A stretch of DNA of 64,000 nucleotides from Prevotella koreensis (GTDB lineage Bacteria > Bacteroidota > Bacteroidia > Bacteroidales > Bacteroidaceae). The stretch is taken from positions 1,998,539-2,062,538 of the forward strand of contig NZ_RYYU01000001.1 of assembly GCF_003977605.1 (NCBI RefSeq), in the 5' to 3' direction. Position numbers and translations under genes: made by a program. The stretch's first letter is position 1; the number at the start of each line of letters is the position of its first letter. Below, one piece after another: positions 25,261 to 33,964 of the stretch. Under the pieces are notes generated by a model. The model was not told where the DNA came from. It saw only the letters and a list, made by a program, of their open reading frames with translations, and did not search any database.

Positions 25261-27069
25261 ATGCAGACAAAATATCATCTTTCGACACTCGTACACAAAC
25301 AAGCCGCCAAATACGGCGACAGGCAGGTGTTGATATACCGTGATTTCGGCAGCCTTAAATGGAAGTCGCTGTCGTGGAACAAGTTCTCGCAACTTGTAAA
25401 GCAGGTTTCCAACGCTATGCTTAACCTTGGTGTCGGGGTGCAAGAGAACGTTGGAGTCTTCGCTCAGAATTGCGTGGAGTATCTATATACCGACTTCGGA
25501 GCGTTCGGTATTCGTGCCGTTACCGTGCCGTTTTATGCCACGAGCAGTGAACAACAGATACAGTATGTGGTAAGTGATGCGCAGATACGTGTGCTCTTCG
25601 TGGGCGAGCAGGAGCAGTATGACAAGGCTAATCGTGTGTTGCCGTTATGCCCTTCGCTCGAGAAACTTGTCATCTTCGACCGCTCGGTGCGAATAAAGCC
25701 GCACGATACAAGCGCAATCTACTTTGAAGATTTCATGAAGTTGGGTGAGAATTGTCCGCGCCAGTCGGAGCTGGAAAGCCTTTATAAGCAAGCCAATAGC
25801 GATGATCTCGCAAATATTCTCTACACCAGTGGCACCACCGGAGATTCAAAGGGCGTAATGCTTTCACACGGACAATACGAGGCCGGGATTGAAGCCAACA
25901 GAAAGGCTGTGCCCGTTGGCGATAAAGACCGCGTGATGATGTTCCTCCCTGTGACGCATATCTTTGAGCGTGCGTGGGATTTCTACGCTATCAGTCGGGG
26001 TGCGACAATCATCGTAAACACCTATCCGAAGGAGGTGCAGCAGTCTATGATAGAGACGCATCCCACCTGTATGTGTTCCGTTCCGCGCTTCTGGGAGAAG
26101 GTGTATATCGGTGTTCGCGCCAAGATAGACTCTGCTAGTGTCATGAAGCGAAAACTGTTCAAGAAAGCGTTGGCTGTTGGCCGTAAGCATAATATTGAGT
26201 ATCTCAGTCGCGGAAAGCGTCCACCGCTACTGTTGTCGCTGGAATACAAGATGTTCGACAAAGCGATTTTCTCCCTCGTGAGAAAGCAACTCGGACTCGA
26301 AAACGCGAATTTCTTCCCCACGGCAGGCTCGTATGTGAATACCGAGGTAGAGGAGTTTGTTCATTCTATCGGTCTCGACATGATGGTGGGTTATGGCCTT
26401 ACAGAGAGCCTGGCCACCGTTTCAAACGACCATCAAGGCAAGCCGTACACCATAGGTAGCGTGGGAAGAATTATAGAAGGCTTAGAACTGAAATTCGGAG
26501 AGAACAACGAGATATTGCTCAAGGGACCCACGATAACAAAGGGTTACTATAAACGCGATGCTCTGAACCGTGAGTCTTTCACCGAAGATGGATTCTTCCG
26601 CACCGGCGACGCGGGATATATAAAGGACGGAGAACTGTTCTTGAAAGAGCGCATAAAGGAACTGTACAAGACTTCCAACGGCAAATACATCGCACCGCAG
26701 ATGATAGAATCGAAGTTGCTCGTTGACAAATACATCGATCAGATTGCCGTGATAGCCGACCAGCGTAAGTATGTCTCCGCGCTTATCGTGCCCGATTTTG
26801 CCCTGCTTGAGGAGTATGCGCGAGAGAATAACATCTCGTTCAGCAATCGCGAGGACTTATGTCGTAGCAAGAAGATAAATAAGATGCTGAAAGAACGCAT
26901 TGATACCTTGCAGCAGCAGTTGGCCGGTTACGAACAGATAAAATGCTTCACGCTGATTCCACACAATTTCACGATAGAGGCAGGAGAAGTCACCAATACG
27001 CTGAAAATAAAGCGACGCATACTTAGCATTAACTATGCTGCAGAGATAGAGAAAATGTACGAAGAATAG
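25261..27069 (+). CDS. Long-chain fatty acid--CoA ligase (AMP-forming)
   Basis: A 602-residue ANL-superfamily enzyme. The P-loop-like YTSGTTGDSKGVMLSH lies near residue 190, MVGYGLTES near 378, the adenylate-binding RTGDAGYI near 448, and KELYKTSNGKYIAPQMIE near 470. It lacks a signal peptide and acts at the inner face of the membrane. It activates fatty acids with ATP and CoA for phospholipid synthesis or degradation. It is a single gene, with its own promoter and ribosome-binding site. Confidence 0.93.
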   Translation: MQTKYHLSTLVHKQAAKYGDRQVLIYRDFGSLKWKSLSWNKFSQLVKQVSNAMLNLGVGVQENVGVFAQNCVEYLYTDFGAFGIRAVTVPFYATSSEQQIQYVVSDAQIRVLFVGEQEQYDKANRVLPLCPSLEKLVIFDRSVRIKPHDTSAIYFEDFMKLGENCPRQSELESLYKQANSDDLANILYTSGTTGDSKGVMLSHGQYEAGIEANRKAVPVGDKDRVMMFLPVTHIFERAWDFYAISRGATIIVNTYPKEVQQSMIETHPTCMCSVPRFWEKVYIGVRAKIDSASVMKRKLFKKALAVGRKHNIEYLSRGKRPPLLLSLEYKMFDKAIFSLVRKQLGLENANFFPTAGSYVNTEVEEFVHSIGLDMMVGYGLTESLATVSNDHQGKPYTIGSVGRIIEGLELKFGENNEILLKGPTITKGYYKRDALNRESFTEDGFFRTGDAGYIKDGELFLKERIKELYKTSNGKYIAPQMIESKLLVDKYIDQIAVIADQRKYVSALIVPDFALLEEYARENNISFSNREDLCRSKKINKMLKERIDTLQQQLAGYEQIKCFTLIPHNFTIEAGEVTNTLKIKRRILSINYAAEIEKMYEE

Positions 27070-27188
27070 TTCGTACGATCTTTGATTTGCGTTTGGATAT
27101 GTGAAAGAGAGGATTTTGTTTTTAATTAAAATATGAAATACGTACCGTTGTGGTCATTTCGTGTGGCAGAAACGGATGAAGAGAAGAT

Positions 27189-28310
27189 ATGATAACAGCA
27201 GAACAACTGAAAGATGTGTTGAGGAGAGCCGATGACCTGAACAGATATTTGGACATCGACCGTAAGAAAATGGAATATTCGGAGGAGGAATTGCGCACGC
27301 AGGCACCTGATTTTTGGGAAGACCCGAAGCGCGCGCAGTTGCAGATGAAGAAGGTGAAGGACATTAAGAGGTGGATAGACGGTTATAATCAAGTGAGACA
27401 GATGGCCGACGAACTGCAACTGGCGTTCGATTTCTACCATGAGAAAATGGTCACGGAAGAGGAGGTTGACGAAGATTACAGCAAGGCGATTGAGGCCATC
27501 GAGAGCCTTGAACTGAAGAATATGCTGCGCCAGAAGGAAGACCCGATGGACTGTGTACTGAAGATAAACTCCGGTGCAGGTGGTACAGAGAGTCAGGATT
27601 GGGCATCAATGCTGATGCGTATGTATATGCGTTGGGCCGAGTCAAACGGCTATAAGGTCAGCATCTCAAACATTCAAGATGGCGACGAGGCCGGCATAAA
27701 GAGCGTAACGATGGAGATTGAGGGCAGCGAATATGCCTACGGATACCTCAAAAGCGAGAATGGGGTGCACCGACTGGTGCGCGTGTCGCCATTCAATGCA
27801 CAAGGTAAGCGAATGACATCGTTCGCATCGGTATTTGTTTCGCCGCTCGTCGATGATACGATAGAGGTTTATGTGGATCCTGCGAAACTGTCATGGGACA
27901 CGTTCCGAAGCAGTGGTGCGGGCGGTCAGAACGTCAATAAGGTAGAGTCGGGAGTGCGACTGCGCTATTGGTACACCGACCCTGACACCGGCGAGGAGGA
28001 AGAAATACTCATCGAAAACACCGAGACGCGCGACCAGCCGAAGAACAAAGAGAAGGCTATGGTGCTTCTCAAGTCGCAACTCTACGACCGTGCGATGAAG
28101 AAAAGATTGGAGGCACAGGCTAAGATAGAGGCCGGCAAGAAGAAGATTGAGTGGGGATCGCAGATTCGCAGTTATGTCTTTGACGACCGCCGTGTGAAAG
28201 ATCACCGCACCAATTTCCAGACATCGGATGTCGATGGCGTGATGGATGGTAAGATTGATGGTTTCATCAAGGCCTATCTCATGGAGTTTCCGGTGAACGA
28301 TGAGGAGTGA
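27189..28310 (+). CDS. prfB: Peptide chain release factor 2
   Basis: A 373-residue class I release factor. The anticodon-like tripeptide SPF is in VRVSPFNAQGKR, and the catalytic GGQ is in SSGAGGQNVNKVES. It terminates translation at UGA and UAA. The segment RYLD at residues 19-22 aligns with the place where many prfB genes carry a programmed +1 frameshift with an internal UGA. Here the frame runs straight through (AGA TAT TTG GAC), so that autoregulation is absent. Confidence 0.95.
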   Translation: MITAEQLKDVLRRADDLNRYLDIDRKKMEYSEEELRTQAPDFWEDPKRAQLQMKKVKDIKRWIDGYNQVRQMADELQLAFDFYHEKMVTEEEVDEDYSKAIEAIESLELKNMLRQKEDPMDCVLKINSGAGGTESQDWASMLMRMYMRWAESNGYKVSISNIQDGDEAGIKSVTMEIEGSEYAYGYLKSENGVHRLVRVSPFNAQGKRMTSFASVFVSPLVDDTIEVYVDPAKLSWDTFRSSGAGGQNVNKVESGVRLRYWYTDPDTGEEEEILIENTETRDQPKNKEKAMVLLKSQLYDRAMKKRLEAQAKIEAGKKKIEWGSQIRSYVFDDRRVKDHRTNFQTSDVDGVMDGKIDGFIKAYLMEFPVNDEE

Positions 28311-28379
28311 ACGGTTGGCTGCTTGATGCGCCACATCGTTGATAAAGGAGCAGATATATTACCTTAAAAATAAATAACT

Positions 28380-28517
28380 ATGAGCCAGAAAAGAAAACTA
28401 CAACGTGCCGCACGTTCTGCAAAGCAGGAGAAGCAGGCACAGAACGTGGTGAAATGGATATTCGGTATATTCGTACTCATCGCCGTAATCATGCTCATCT
28501 ACGTTGCTTTGATGTAG
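28380..28517 (+). CDS. Small membrane protein, 45 residues
   Basis: MSQKRKLQRAARSAKQEKQA, a strongly basic start, is followed by one membrane helix (VVKWIFGIFVLIAVIMLIYV). The gene begins 69 bases after prfB. The basic-then-hydrophobic design suggests an inner-membrane protein with its N-terminus inside. No family is recognised. Clean start and stop and compact composition argue that it is real. Confidence 0.6.
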   Translation: MSQKRKLQRAARSAKQEKQAQNVVKWIFGIFVLIAVIMLIYVALM

Positions 28518-28636
28518 CAAATATAAGACAAATGTCTGTTTTGATGGGTGTTTCCTTGTCGCGGCCGGGTTGGGTAAGACTTGGCAGTGGTGTTATATGA
28601 CTTGGCGGGAATGATAAGATTGTTATATTATAGTAA

Positions 28637-29152
28637 ATGAGCGGATTTGAGATAGAACGTAAATTCCTTGTCAGAGGAGAGGATTTCAAACAGCAGGCGG
28701 AGTCGAGCAGTTACATCAAGCAGGGCTATATATTAAGTGGCGGAGGACGTACCGTGAGGGTTAGGATTCGCGATGAGAAAGGGTTTCTTACCATTAAAGG
28801 GCCTTCTCGTAACGGAGGACTGTCGCGCTATGAGTTCGAGAAAGAGATAACACTCGATGAGGCCGAGCATCTGATGGCGCTTTGCGAACCGGGAGTGGTA
28901 GAGAAACGGCGCTATATAGTGCCATTCCGCGACCATGTTTTCGAGGTTGATGAGTTCTTTGGCGACAACGACGGACTGGTGTTTGCCGAGGTTGAACTGA
29001 ATGATGAGAACGAAAGTTTCGAGAAACCGGAGTTCATCGGTACCGAGGTGACAGGCGACCGCCGTTTCTACAATTCACACCTCAGACGTTTTCCTTACCT
29101 GCTTTGGCGCGCCACCATGCCGGAAGAATACAGACACACGCGGCAAGAGTGA
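28637..29152 (+). CDS. CYTH-domain protein (triphosphate tunnel enzyme family)
   Basis: A 171-residue protein that begins with the family signature EIERKFLV. Paired charged strands follow (GRTVRVRIRDEKGFLTIKGP), then EFEKEI and a late EVDEFFGDNDGLVFAEVEL. CYTH enzymes bind triphosphate-bearing substrates in a beta-tunnel; bacterial members include short-chain inorganic triphosphatases and, rarely, adenylate cyclases. Its end overlaps the convergent VanZ-like gene by 71 bases. Confidence 0.88.
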   Translation: MSGFEIERKFLVRGEDFKQQAESSSYIKQGYILSGGGRTVRVRIRDEKGFLTIKGPSRNGGLSRYEFEKEITLDEAEHLMALCEPGVVEKRRYIVPFRDHVFEVDEFFGDNDGLVFAEVELNDENESFEKPEFIGTEVTGDRRFYNSHLRRFPYLLWRATMPEEYRHTRQE

Positions 29153-29519
29153 CACCGATGGCATTTGAAGCGAAGTCGAGCCAATCGCCACTACGCCGAC
29201 CTCCGGTGCAATATGCTTGGAGTATTTCTATCATACCGCTCATCAATATCGGAGCCAAGAAAGCGAAAAGGAACAGCCGCCACGGCGAAATCCTGCGATG
29301 TTTGAACAGATATTCCGTCCAAATTACGATACATGTGCCTCCATACATCAATACATGAGCCCATTTGTCAATGAATGAAACATCGTCAAGTGGAGTTTCC
29401 GGAACATCAATGAAGCATAGAATCCATATCGCAGCGATGCACAGGCACGATAAAGGATACCTCATTACCATGCCTGCCAAACTCTTTCTTTCCTCTTTTT
29501 TATTGCCCCGTTTACCCAT
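29082..29519 (-). CDS. VanZ-like family membrane protein
   Basis: A 145-residue protein with four hydrophobic segments and the VanZ-type features DKWAHVLMYGGTC and MIEILQAYCTGGRRSGDWLDFASNAIG (split around RSGDWLD). VanZ-domain proteins are mostly uncharacterised; the founding member gives low-level teicoplanin resistance. It is convergent with, and overlaps, the CYTH gene. Confidence 0.8.
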   Translation of the reverse strand: MGKRGNKKEERKSLAGMVMRYPLSCLCIAAIWILCFIDVPETPLDDVSFIDKWAHVLMYGGTCIVIWTEYLFKHRRISPWRLFLFAFLAPILMSGMIEILQAYCTGGRRSGDWLDFASNAIGVTLAACVCILPAWWRAKAGKENV

Positions 29520-29620
29520 ATCTGTATGATTTGCAGGTGTGTTTGTGATTATTGCAAAATATCGAACAGTTCTTGATTTTCTATATTTTACACATCAATA
29601 TCGTTTTGAGTTTCATTTTC

Positions 29621-30658
29621 TTACTTTAATCTCACTTGGAAATTGAGTTTAAAAGAAAAAGTTCCATCATCTTCTTTTACTATTGAAGCATAGTTATGCC
29701 TTTTTGTACTTGAACGCTCCAAGTACGCATTTGAAAAAAGATAATCCTCGAATCTGTTGCGGTCATAGAAATGGTAGCATAGAATATCTCCATCTTTCTT
29801 TACCACCAAATAACCTCCGTTTGCGTCAAACTTTCCACTCCATGCCGTTGCAGGCATCATACCTAATGCCGCAGAAGTCAAAAGGTGTTTGATTTTGTAC
29901 GCATAGAATGGTGATGATTGTGTCGTGTCATATTTTAATGGATTGGTCTCTTTGATTTTTTCTGCCAATTCTTTCAAGTTTGAAATTCCCGAGTTCAATT
30001 GCTCCAAAAGCAGATGAGCAATGATAATGGGAAGGTCTCCGTCGAGCATGATAAGGTTGTTTCGGAATGTAGAATTATCCACTTTGTCAAATACTAATTT
30101 CCCTCCTTTTTTCTTTATGGCATTAATCCGCTCAATAACTTTATTCCGTTGTGTGTTCAGTGAATTTATATCATCAATCTCTTCGTCTGAAAGTATAATA
30201 TCTTCAATCTTAAAATTAAAGTTAGTGGCTTGGCTTGCGTTCAATAAAGTAGAGTCACCACCAAGTTGAGATTTTATGCTGAACCCCATTTCGGAGTTTA
30301 TTTTGGTTCTACGGTCGTGTAAAATGATTTTAATATCGGTTTTGTCCGATGATTTTGCTTTCAAGGAATGGCAGTGAATACTATTCATGAAAACTTCGAT
30401 TTCAGGAATGGCAAAGGCTCCTTCATTTGAATTTATTGCATTTAACAACTTTTCTGCTTCTTCCAAAAAAACATTTGCCGGTATACGTAATAATTCTTCT
30501 CCCTCGGGAGTTTGAATCACCACATTTTTGTCTTGTAGTTCATAGTTGAAGTTTCCTTCTTTTTCTTGACGCAGAATCATGATGATAGGATAAAACAAAT
30601 CCTGTATCTTTTTCAAATTCTTTGTGTTCCCAAGTAAACTTTTAAAATATTCAATCAT
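29621..30658 (-). CDS. HpaII-like type II restriction endonuclease
   Basis: The 345-residue protein carries segments that I recognise from the HpaII family: DLFYPIIMILRQE near the N-terminus, GAFAIPEIEVFMNSI, GFSIKSQLGGDSTLLNASQ, and the C-terminal MMPATAWSGKFDANGGY with CYHFYDRNRFEDYLF. HpaII cuts CCGG. The N-terminus seems about 25-30 residues shorter than I expect for the family. It lies 5 bases after the HNH gene on the same strand. It is much more AT-rich than the core genes around it, which suggests acquisition by transfer. The family assignment is from memory and needs a profile search. Confidence 0.65.
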   Translation of the reverse strand: MIEYFKSLLGNTKNLKKIQDLFYPIIMILRQEKEGNFNYELQDKNVVIQTPEGEELLRIPANVFLEEAEKLLNAINSNEGAFAIPEIEVFMNSIHCHSLKAKSSDKTDIKIILHDRRTKINSEMGFSIKSQLGGDSTLLNASQATNFNFKIEDIILSDEEIDDINSLNTQRNKVIERINAIKKKGGKLVFDKVDNSTFRNNLIMLDGDLPIIIAHLLLEQLNSGISNLKELAEKIKETNPLKYDTTQSSPFYAYKIKHLLTSAALGMMPATAWSGKFDANGGYLVVKKDGDILCYHFYDRNRFEDYLFSNAYLERSSTKRHNYASIVKEDDGTFSFKLNFQVRLK

Positions 30659-30663
30659 AAAAA

Positions 30664-31422
30664 TTACCTTAATTTGTATTTATTATAATGTATTTCCAAT
30701 AGTTCTCGTTGTGGAAGAAACTTGTCAGGCAATATGATGTTTTTTCCATTAATGTTTTTTAGATACTCATAGAATGTGGCTTCTGTTGCTTGTTGAAGCA
30801 TTTCTTCCGATATGATAATTTTTAAATCTGGTGTTATAGCCAAAAGATGTTTATCGTATGCTTTATGAAAAAAGGGATTCATGCAGAGGCCATTTCTGGG
30901 ATTTGTTCTATTGGCTTTGTCTTGCGACCAATCTACAATATGGCACGCTTCTAATAATTCATGATTGCCTACGCCTGATATACAACAGTGAAAATTATAT
31001 GAACTCATTACTGTAGACCTAAAAAATGATTGATTTACTCGTTGTTTAATGAGTATCTCACGTTCTGTACCCAAGGGTAAATTTTCTATTTGAATTGCAA
31101 GATATTCCTCTATACTTTGTTTTGAAAATTTGGCTACTAATTTCTCACTTTCAAATGCAAGATGTTCAGGATTACCATAAAATTCATTCCATACTTCTTC
31201 TTCCATTTTGGCTCCATGCAATAATCCGCTTATGCCTTGTTTTTTCAAGTCGGGGTCTAATCGTCCAATATTTCCAACTTTCATATTCAATGCACTTGGA
31301 GAACGTCCAAGAATTTTTGCGTACCTTATAATTGTAGGATGCGTTTTACTGCTGTTCTTGAATGGGATTTTGCAATATACATTAAATGCAACTATTGTTT
31401 CTTCTTTGCTCCAAGGTTTCAT
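30664..31422 (-). CDS. HNH endonuclease (restriction-type)
   Basis: A 252-residue protein with a C-terminal HNH_2-like nuclease core: NFHCCISGVG (zinc-type cysteines), LLEACHIVDWS (first histidine), RTNPRNGLCMNPFFHKAYDK (asparagine and last histidine). The N-terminal 90 residues contain a small DNA-binding-like region (LGRSPSALNMKVGN). It is probably a restriction enzyme alongside the HpaII-like protein. AT-rich. Confidence 0.8.
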   Translation of the reverse strand: MKPWSKEETIVAFNVYCKIPFKNSSKTHPTIIRYAKILGRSPSALNMKVGNIGRLDPDLKKQGISGLLHGAKMEEEVWNEFYGNPEHLAFESEKLVAKFSKQSIEEYLAIQIENLPLGTEREILIKQRVNQSFFRSTVMSSYNFHCCISGVGNHELLEACHIVDWSQDKANRTNPRNGLCMNPFFHKAYDKHLLAITPDLKIIISEEMLQQATEATFYEYLKNINGKNIILPDKFLPQRELLEIHYNKYKLR

Positions 31423-31476
31423 GTTCTTGTTTTAATTATTGTTGGAATATTACATAAGTAATGATTTTTTTTGTAC

Positions 31477-31980
31477 CTATGCAGCCCATTTGAAATATAA
31501 TTCCAATTTATTTTTAACTTTTCCTCCGTTACACATCTTAGTAATGGAGATTTTATCATCAGCGATTGATTTCCTATTCATATAATTTAAAATCGTATTT
31601 AAACATACATCCGGTGTTTTGGTTATTTCTGTTTCCCAGAATCTGAATATTTTCCAACCTTGTTTGTTCAGTTCCGAATTAACTTTCTTGTCTCTCTCAA
31701 TATTCCTTTCGATTTTGGAGTGCCAAAACTCACAATTACTTTTATGGTCGTTTTTTCTTATATCCCAATTCCTACCATGCCAAAACTCTCCGTCACAAAA
31801 TATCGCAATTTTATGGCTTTTAATAACAAAGTCGGGTTTCCCGAATACCGATTTGTCATTTTTGCGATACCTTACTCCTGCGTTCCATAGCAATTTCCCA
31901 AACAAAATTTCAAGTTTGGTATCTTTACCTTTGTTGGCAGCCATATTCTTATGGCGTTGCTCTTTTGTCAGACGATCCAT
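31477..31980 (-). CDS. vsr: Very-short-patch repair endonuclease
   Basis: The 167-residue enzyme nicks next to T-G mismatches that arise when 5-methylcytosine deaminates. Typical elements are NKGKDTKLEILFGKLLW, YRKNDKSVFGKPDFVI, CDGEFWHGRNW, and a C-terminal RFWETEI. The start MDRLTKEQRH at 31980 is chosen because the promoter box at 32025-32032 lies upstream of it; the frame itself extends to 32088. Vsr genes normally sit beside a cytosine-5 methyltransferase, and none is visible here. Confidence 0.9.
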   Translation of the reverse strand: MDRLTKEQRHKNMAANKGKDTKLEILFGKLLWNAGVRYRKNDKSVFGKPDFVIKSHKIAIFCDGEFWHGRNWDIRKNDHKSNCEFWHSKIERNIERDKKVNSELNKQGWKIFRFWETEITKTPDVCLNTILNYMNRKSIADDKISITKMCNGGKVKNKLELYFKWAA

Positions 31981-32024
31981 AGGCAATTTGACTTTTAGAA
32001 ACAGTTTACACCATATCTGAGTCA

Positions 32025-32032
32025 CAAAGGTA
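32025..32032 (-). promoter_or_regulatory. -7 box of the restriction island operon
   Basis: Reads TACCTTTG on the minus strand, 45 bases before the vsr start. Confidence 0.6.
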
Positions 32033-32273
32033 ACTATTTTAATTTGAATGGAGTAGATAGATCGTGGACAAATATGAAAAAAGAGCATTTTTAATAATAT
32101 TTTTCAAAAAACAGACCAAAATGACTATGTTTATATATTACAACAAATAATATTCATGACAGAGACTTTAGAAGTTTTACTTTTCTCTATCTTGGTTCGT
32201 ATTCTTGAACATCCTTTTTGATGTTTTCATAAACTCAATGTCTTTTTTATGATGATATTTCATAAATTTTCCT

Positions 32274-32281
32274 TAACTTTG
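32274..32281 (+). promoter_or_regulatory. -7 box for the HhH protein gene
   Basis: TAACTTTG, 84 bases upstream of the ATG at 32365. Confidence 0.5.
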
Positions 32282-32364
32282 TAGCCATAATTTGCGGCGT
32301 GTACGGCATGGTTTGAAGGAAAGGAGGGGATGTTTGTTTGCGCGGCAAAAGGTGGATAGAAATA

Positions 32365-33252
32365 ATGAAACCGTCAAGGAACGATAATCTAATACTGCTG
32401 ATAATCGCAATCGCTGTCATTGCCTTTCTCGTTGGGAGAGGGATGAGGGACGGTGGTGAGAAATCATCGCTGTCGGCAGAGGATTCTGTTGCCGTTGATG
32501 GAAGAAAGAAGTACGGATATGAATACGGCGGGTCGCGTGCGCATGAATATTATAATGTGGAGGGTCGCAATGTGGAGCGTTTCTTTTTCGACCCCAACAC
32601 GGCCGACAGTACACAACTGTTGAGGCTCGGACTGCGGCCATGGATAGTGAGGAACATATATAAATATCGCTCGCGTGGAGGGCAGTTCCGCAAACCTGAA
32701 GACTTTGCCCGCATCTATGGAGTGACTGCGGGAGAATATAAGAGTCTTGCGCCTTATATCAGAATCTCCGACGATTACCGTCCTGCATCAACCCTTTTCG
32801 AGACTTCCGAGGAGCCGCGACGAGCGAAAGACTCGCTGCGCTATCCCGTGAAACTTACCGCCGGAGAACGTGTCATGCTGAATACGGCCGACACCTCGGC
32901 TCTGAAACGCGTGCCGGGAATTGGCAGTGGCTATGCCCGTGCGATAGTAAACTACCGCAATCGGCTCGGCGGATATGCTGACGTAAGGCAGTTGTTGGAG
33001 ATTGACGGCCTGCCGGAGGAGGCTTTACAGTATATCGAATTGGGTACTCCAGACCTGCACAAAATAAACATCAACCACCTCTCTCTCGACAAACTTAAAC
33101 GTCACCCGTATATAAATTTCTATCAGGCGCGTGCCATTGTGGAACAACGTAGGCTGCACGGTCCGTTGCGTTCGGTTTCTGACTTGAAGATGATAAAGGA
33201 TTTTTCCGCATCCGACTTAAAAAGATTGGCTCCTTATATGGATTTTAAATAG
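32365..33252 (+). CDS. Helix-hairpin-helix protein (ComEA-like)
   Basis: A protein of about 295 residues, with one N-terminal membrane helix (NLILLIIAIAVIAFLVG) and a long soluble part with three helix-hairpin-helix units: FFDPNTADSTQLLRLG, LNTADTSALKRVPGIGSGYA and ININHLSLDKLKRHPYI. Each is preceded or followed by an AR(A)IV(N/E)YR-type helix. ComEA-like proteins bind DNA outside the inner membrane during uptake; in Bacteroidetes the role is unproven. The ATG at 32365 is preferred over an upstream in-frame TTG. Confidence 0.82.
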   Translation: MKPSRNDNLILLIIAIAVIAFLVGRGMRDGGEKSSLSAEDSVAVDGRKKYGYEYGGSRAHEYYNVEGRNVERFFFDPNTADSTQLLRLGLRPWIVRNIYKYRSRGGQFRKPEDFARIYGVTAGEYKSLAPYIRISDDYRPASTLFETSEEPRRAKDSLRYPVKLTAGERVMLNTADTSALKRVPGIGSGYARAIVNYRNRLGGYADVRQLLEIDGLPEEALQYIELGTPDLHKININHLSLDKLKRHPYINFYQARAIVEQRRLHGPLRSVSDLKMIKDFSASDLKRLAPYMDFK

Positions 33253-33349
33253 GTGTTAAATTTTGATTATGTATTATTAAAAATAAATAAATTGCGTATA
33301 AAATAGCAACTTTCTTTTCGTGATAATATTTTTGTATTTATTTTTTCAC

Positions 33350-33600
33350 TATATTTGTGATTATAAAACTTTCGACTATAAATGTGATGAAAACAAGTCG
33401 TTGTTTTGGAAATTTTTATCTAATAAATAAGAAATCATTGATAATAGTTAATAGTTTTTTAAATTTTTTTTATGTTTTTGGTCCTCTGCCTTGTGATTCT
33501 CTCGTGAGAGTAACATTACTTGGCTTCCGACTCGGGTCGGAAAGAGGTATTAGAAAATTAAACCCCACTCGCTCTCCGTGAGGAACGTGAGTGGGGTTTT
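33350..33600 (+). ncRNA. Candidate small RNA with terminal terminator hairpin
   Basis: A TATATTTG -7-like box at 33350-33357 is followed by about 240 bases without a gene. They contain the hairpins AAAACAA/TTGTTTT, TCTC/GAGA and TTCCGAC/GTCGGAA, with CCTCT/AGAGG able to close the last two into a branched fold. The end is a classic terminator, AAACCCCACTC / GAGTGGGGTTT (33560-33599). A strong terminator 300 bases after the nearest upstream gene suggests an independent transcript. The promoter spacing is poor and no known family was recognised. Confidence 0.45.
33560..33600 (+). terminator. Rho-independent terminator
   Basis: An 11-bp stem AAACCCCACTC (33560-33570) with GAGTGGGGTTT (33589-33599). 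The T-run overlaps the end of the stem. Confidence 0.85.
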
Positions 33601-33625
33601 AGCGTGTTGGTACCACGGTTTTGGG

Positions 33626-33735
33626 GACATAAAGACACAAAAGTGGTGACATAAAGACATAAATGGGTTGACATAAAGACATAAATGGGTTGACATAAAG
33701 ACATAAGTGGGTTGGCATAAAGACATAGGAAGGGG
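33626..33735. repeat. 22-bp tandem repeat, five copies
   Basis: The unit GACATAAAGACATAAATGGG plus TT is repeated about five times without spacers. The middle two copies are identical and the outer ones diverge. It lies between a terminator and the NigD-like gene. Confidence 0.85.
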
Positions 33736-33823
33736 GATATAAAGAGAAAAAGGAGTGGAGATGAAAGATGTTTAGGGGGGTGGAATGTAAGGTTTTAGAA
33801 TGGAATGGAGGAGGCTTTGTGAT

Positions 33824-33907
33824 GCAAAATGGGCGAAATTGCGGAGTAAATTGGGCGAATTTGGTTTGCAAAATGGGCGAAATTGGTTTGCAATTTGGGC
33901 TAAATTG
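33824..33907. repeat. Dispersed intergenic repeat, copy 2
   Basis: Four GGGC(G/T)AA(A/T)TT-type units. Bases 33824-33864 are the reverse complement of 10361-10401 with two mismatches in 41. Confidence 0.75.
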
Positions 33908-33964
33908 AGAGGGAGATTAGTGTCGGAGAGTAGTTCGGGAAGGTGGAATGTGTCGGTTGTTTGG

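Noticed and set aside
32177..32263. 28-codon minus-strand frame upstream of vsr (MKYHHKKDIEF...) considered as a methyltransferase remnant
   Set aside because: No methyltransferase motif is present and the length is within chance for AT-rich DNA.
33626..33735. Possible CRISPR array
   Set aside because: The units are directly adjacent with no spacers and no cas genes are present, so it is an ordinary tandem repeat.
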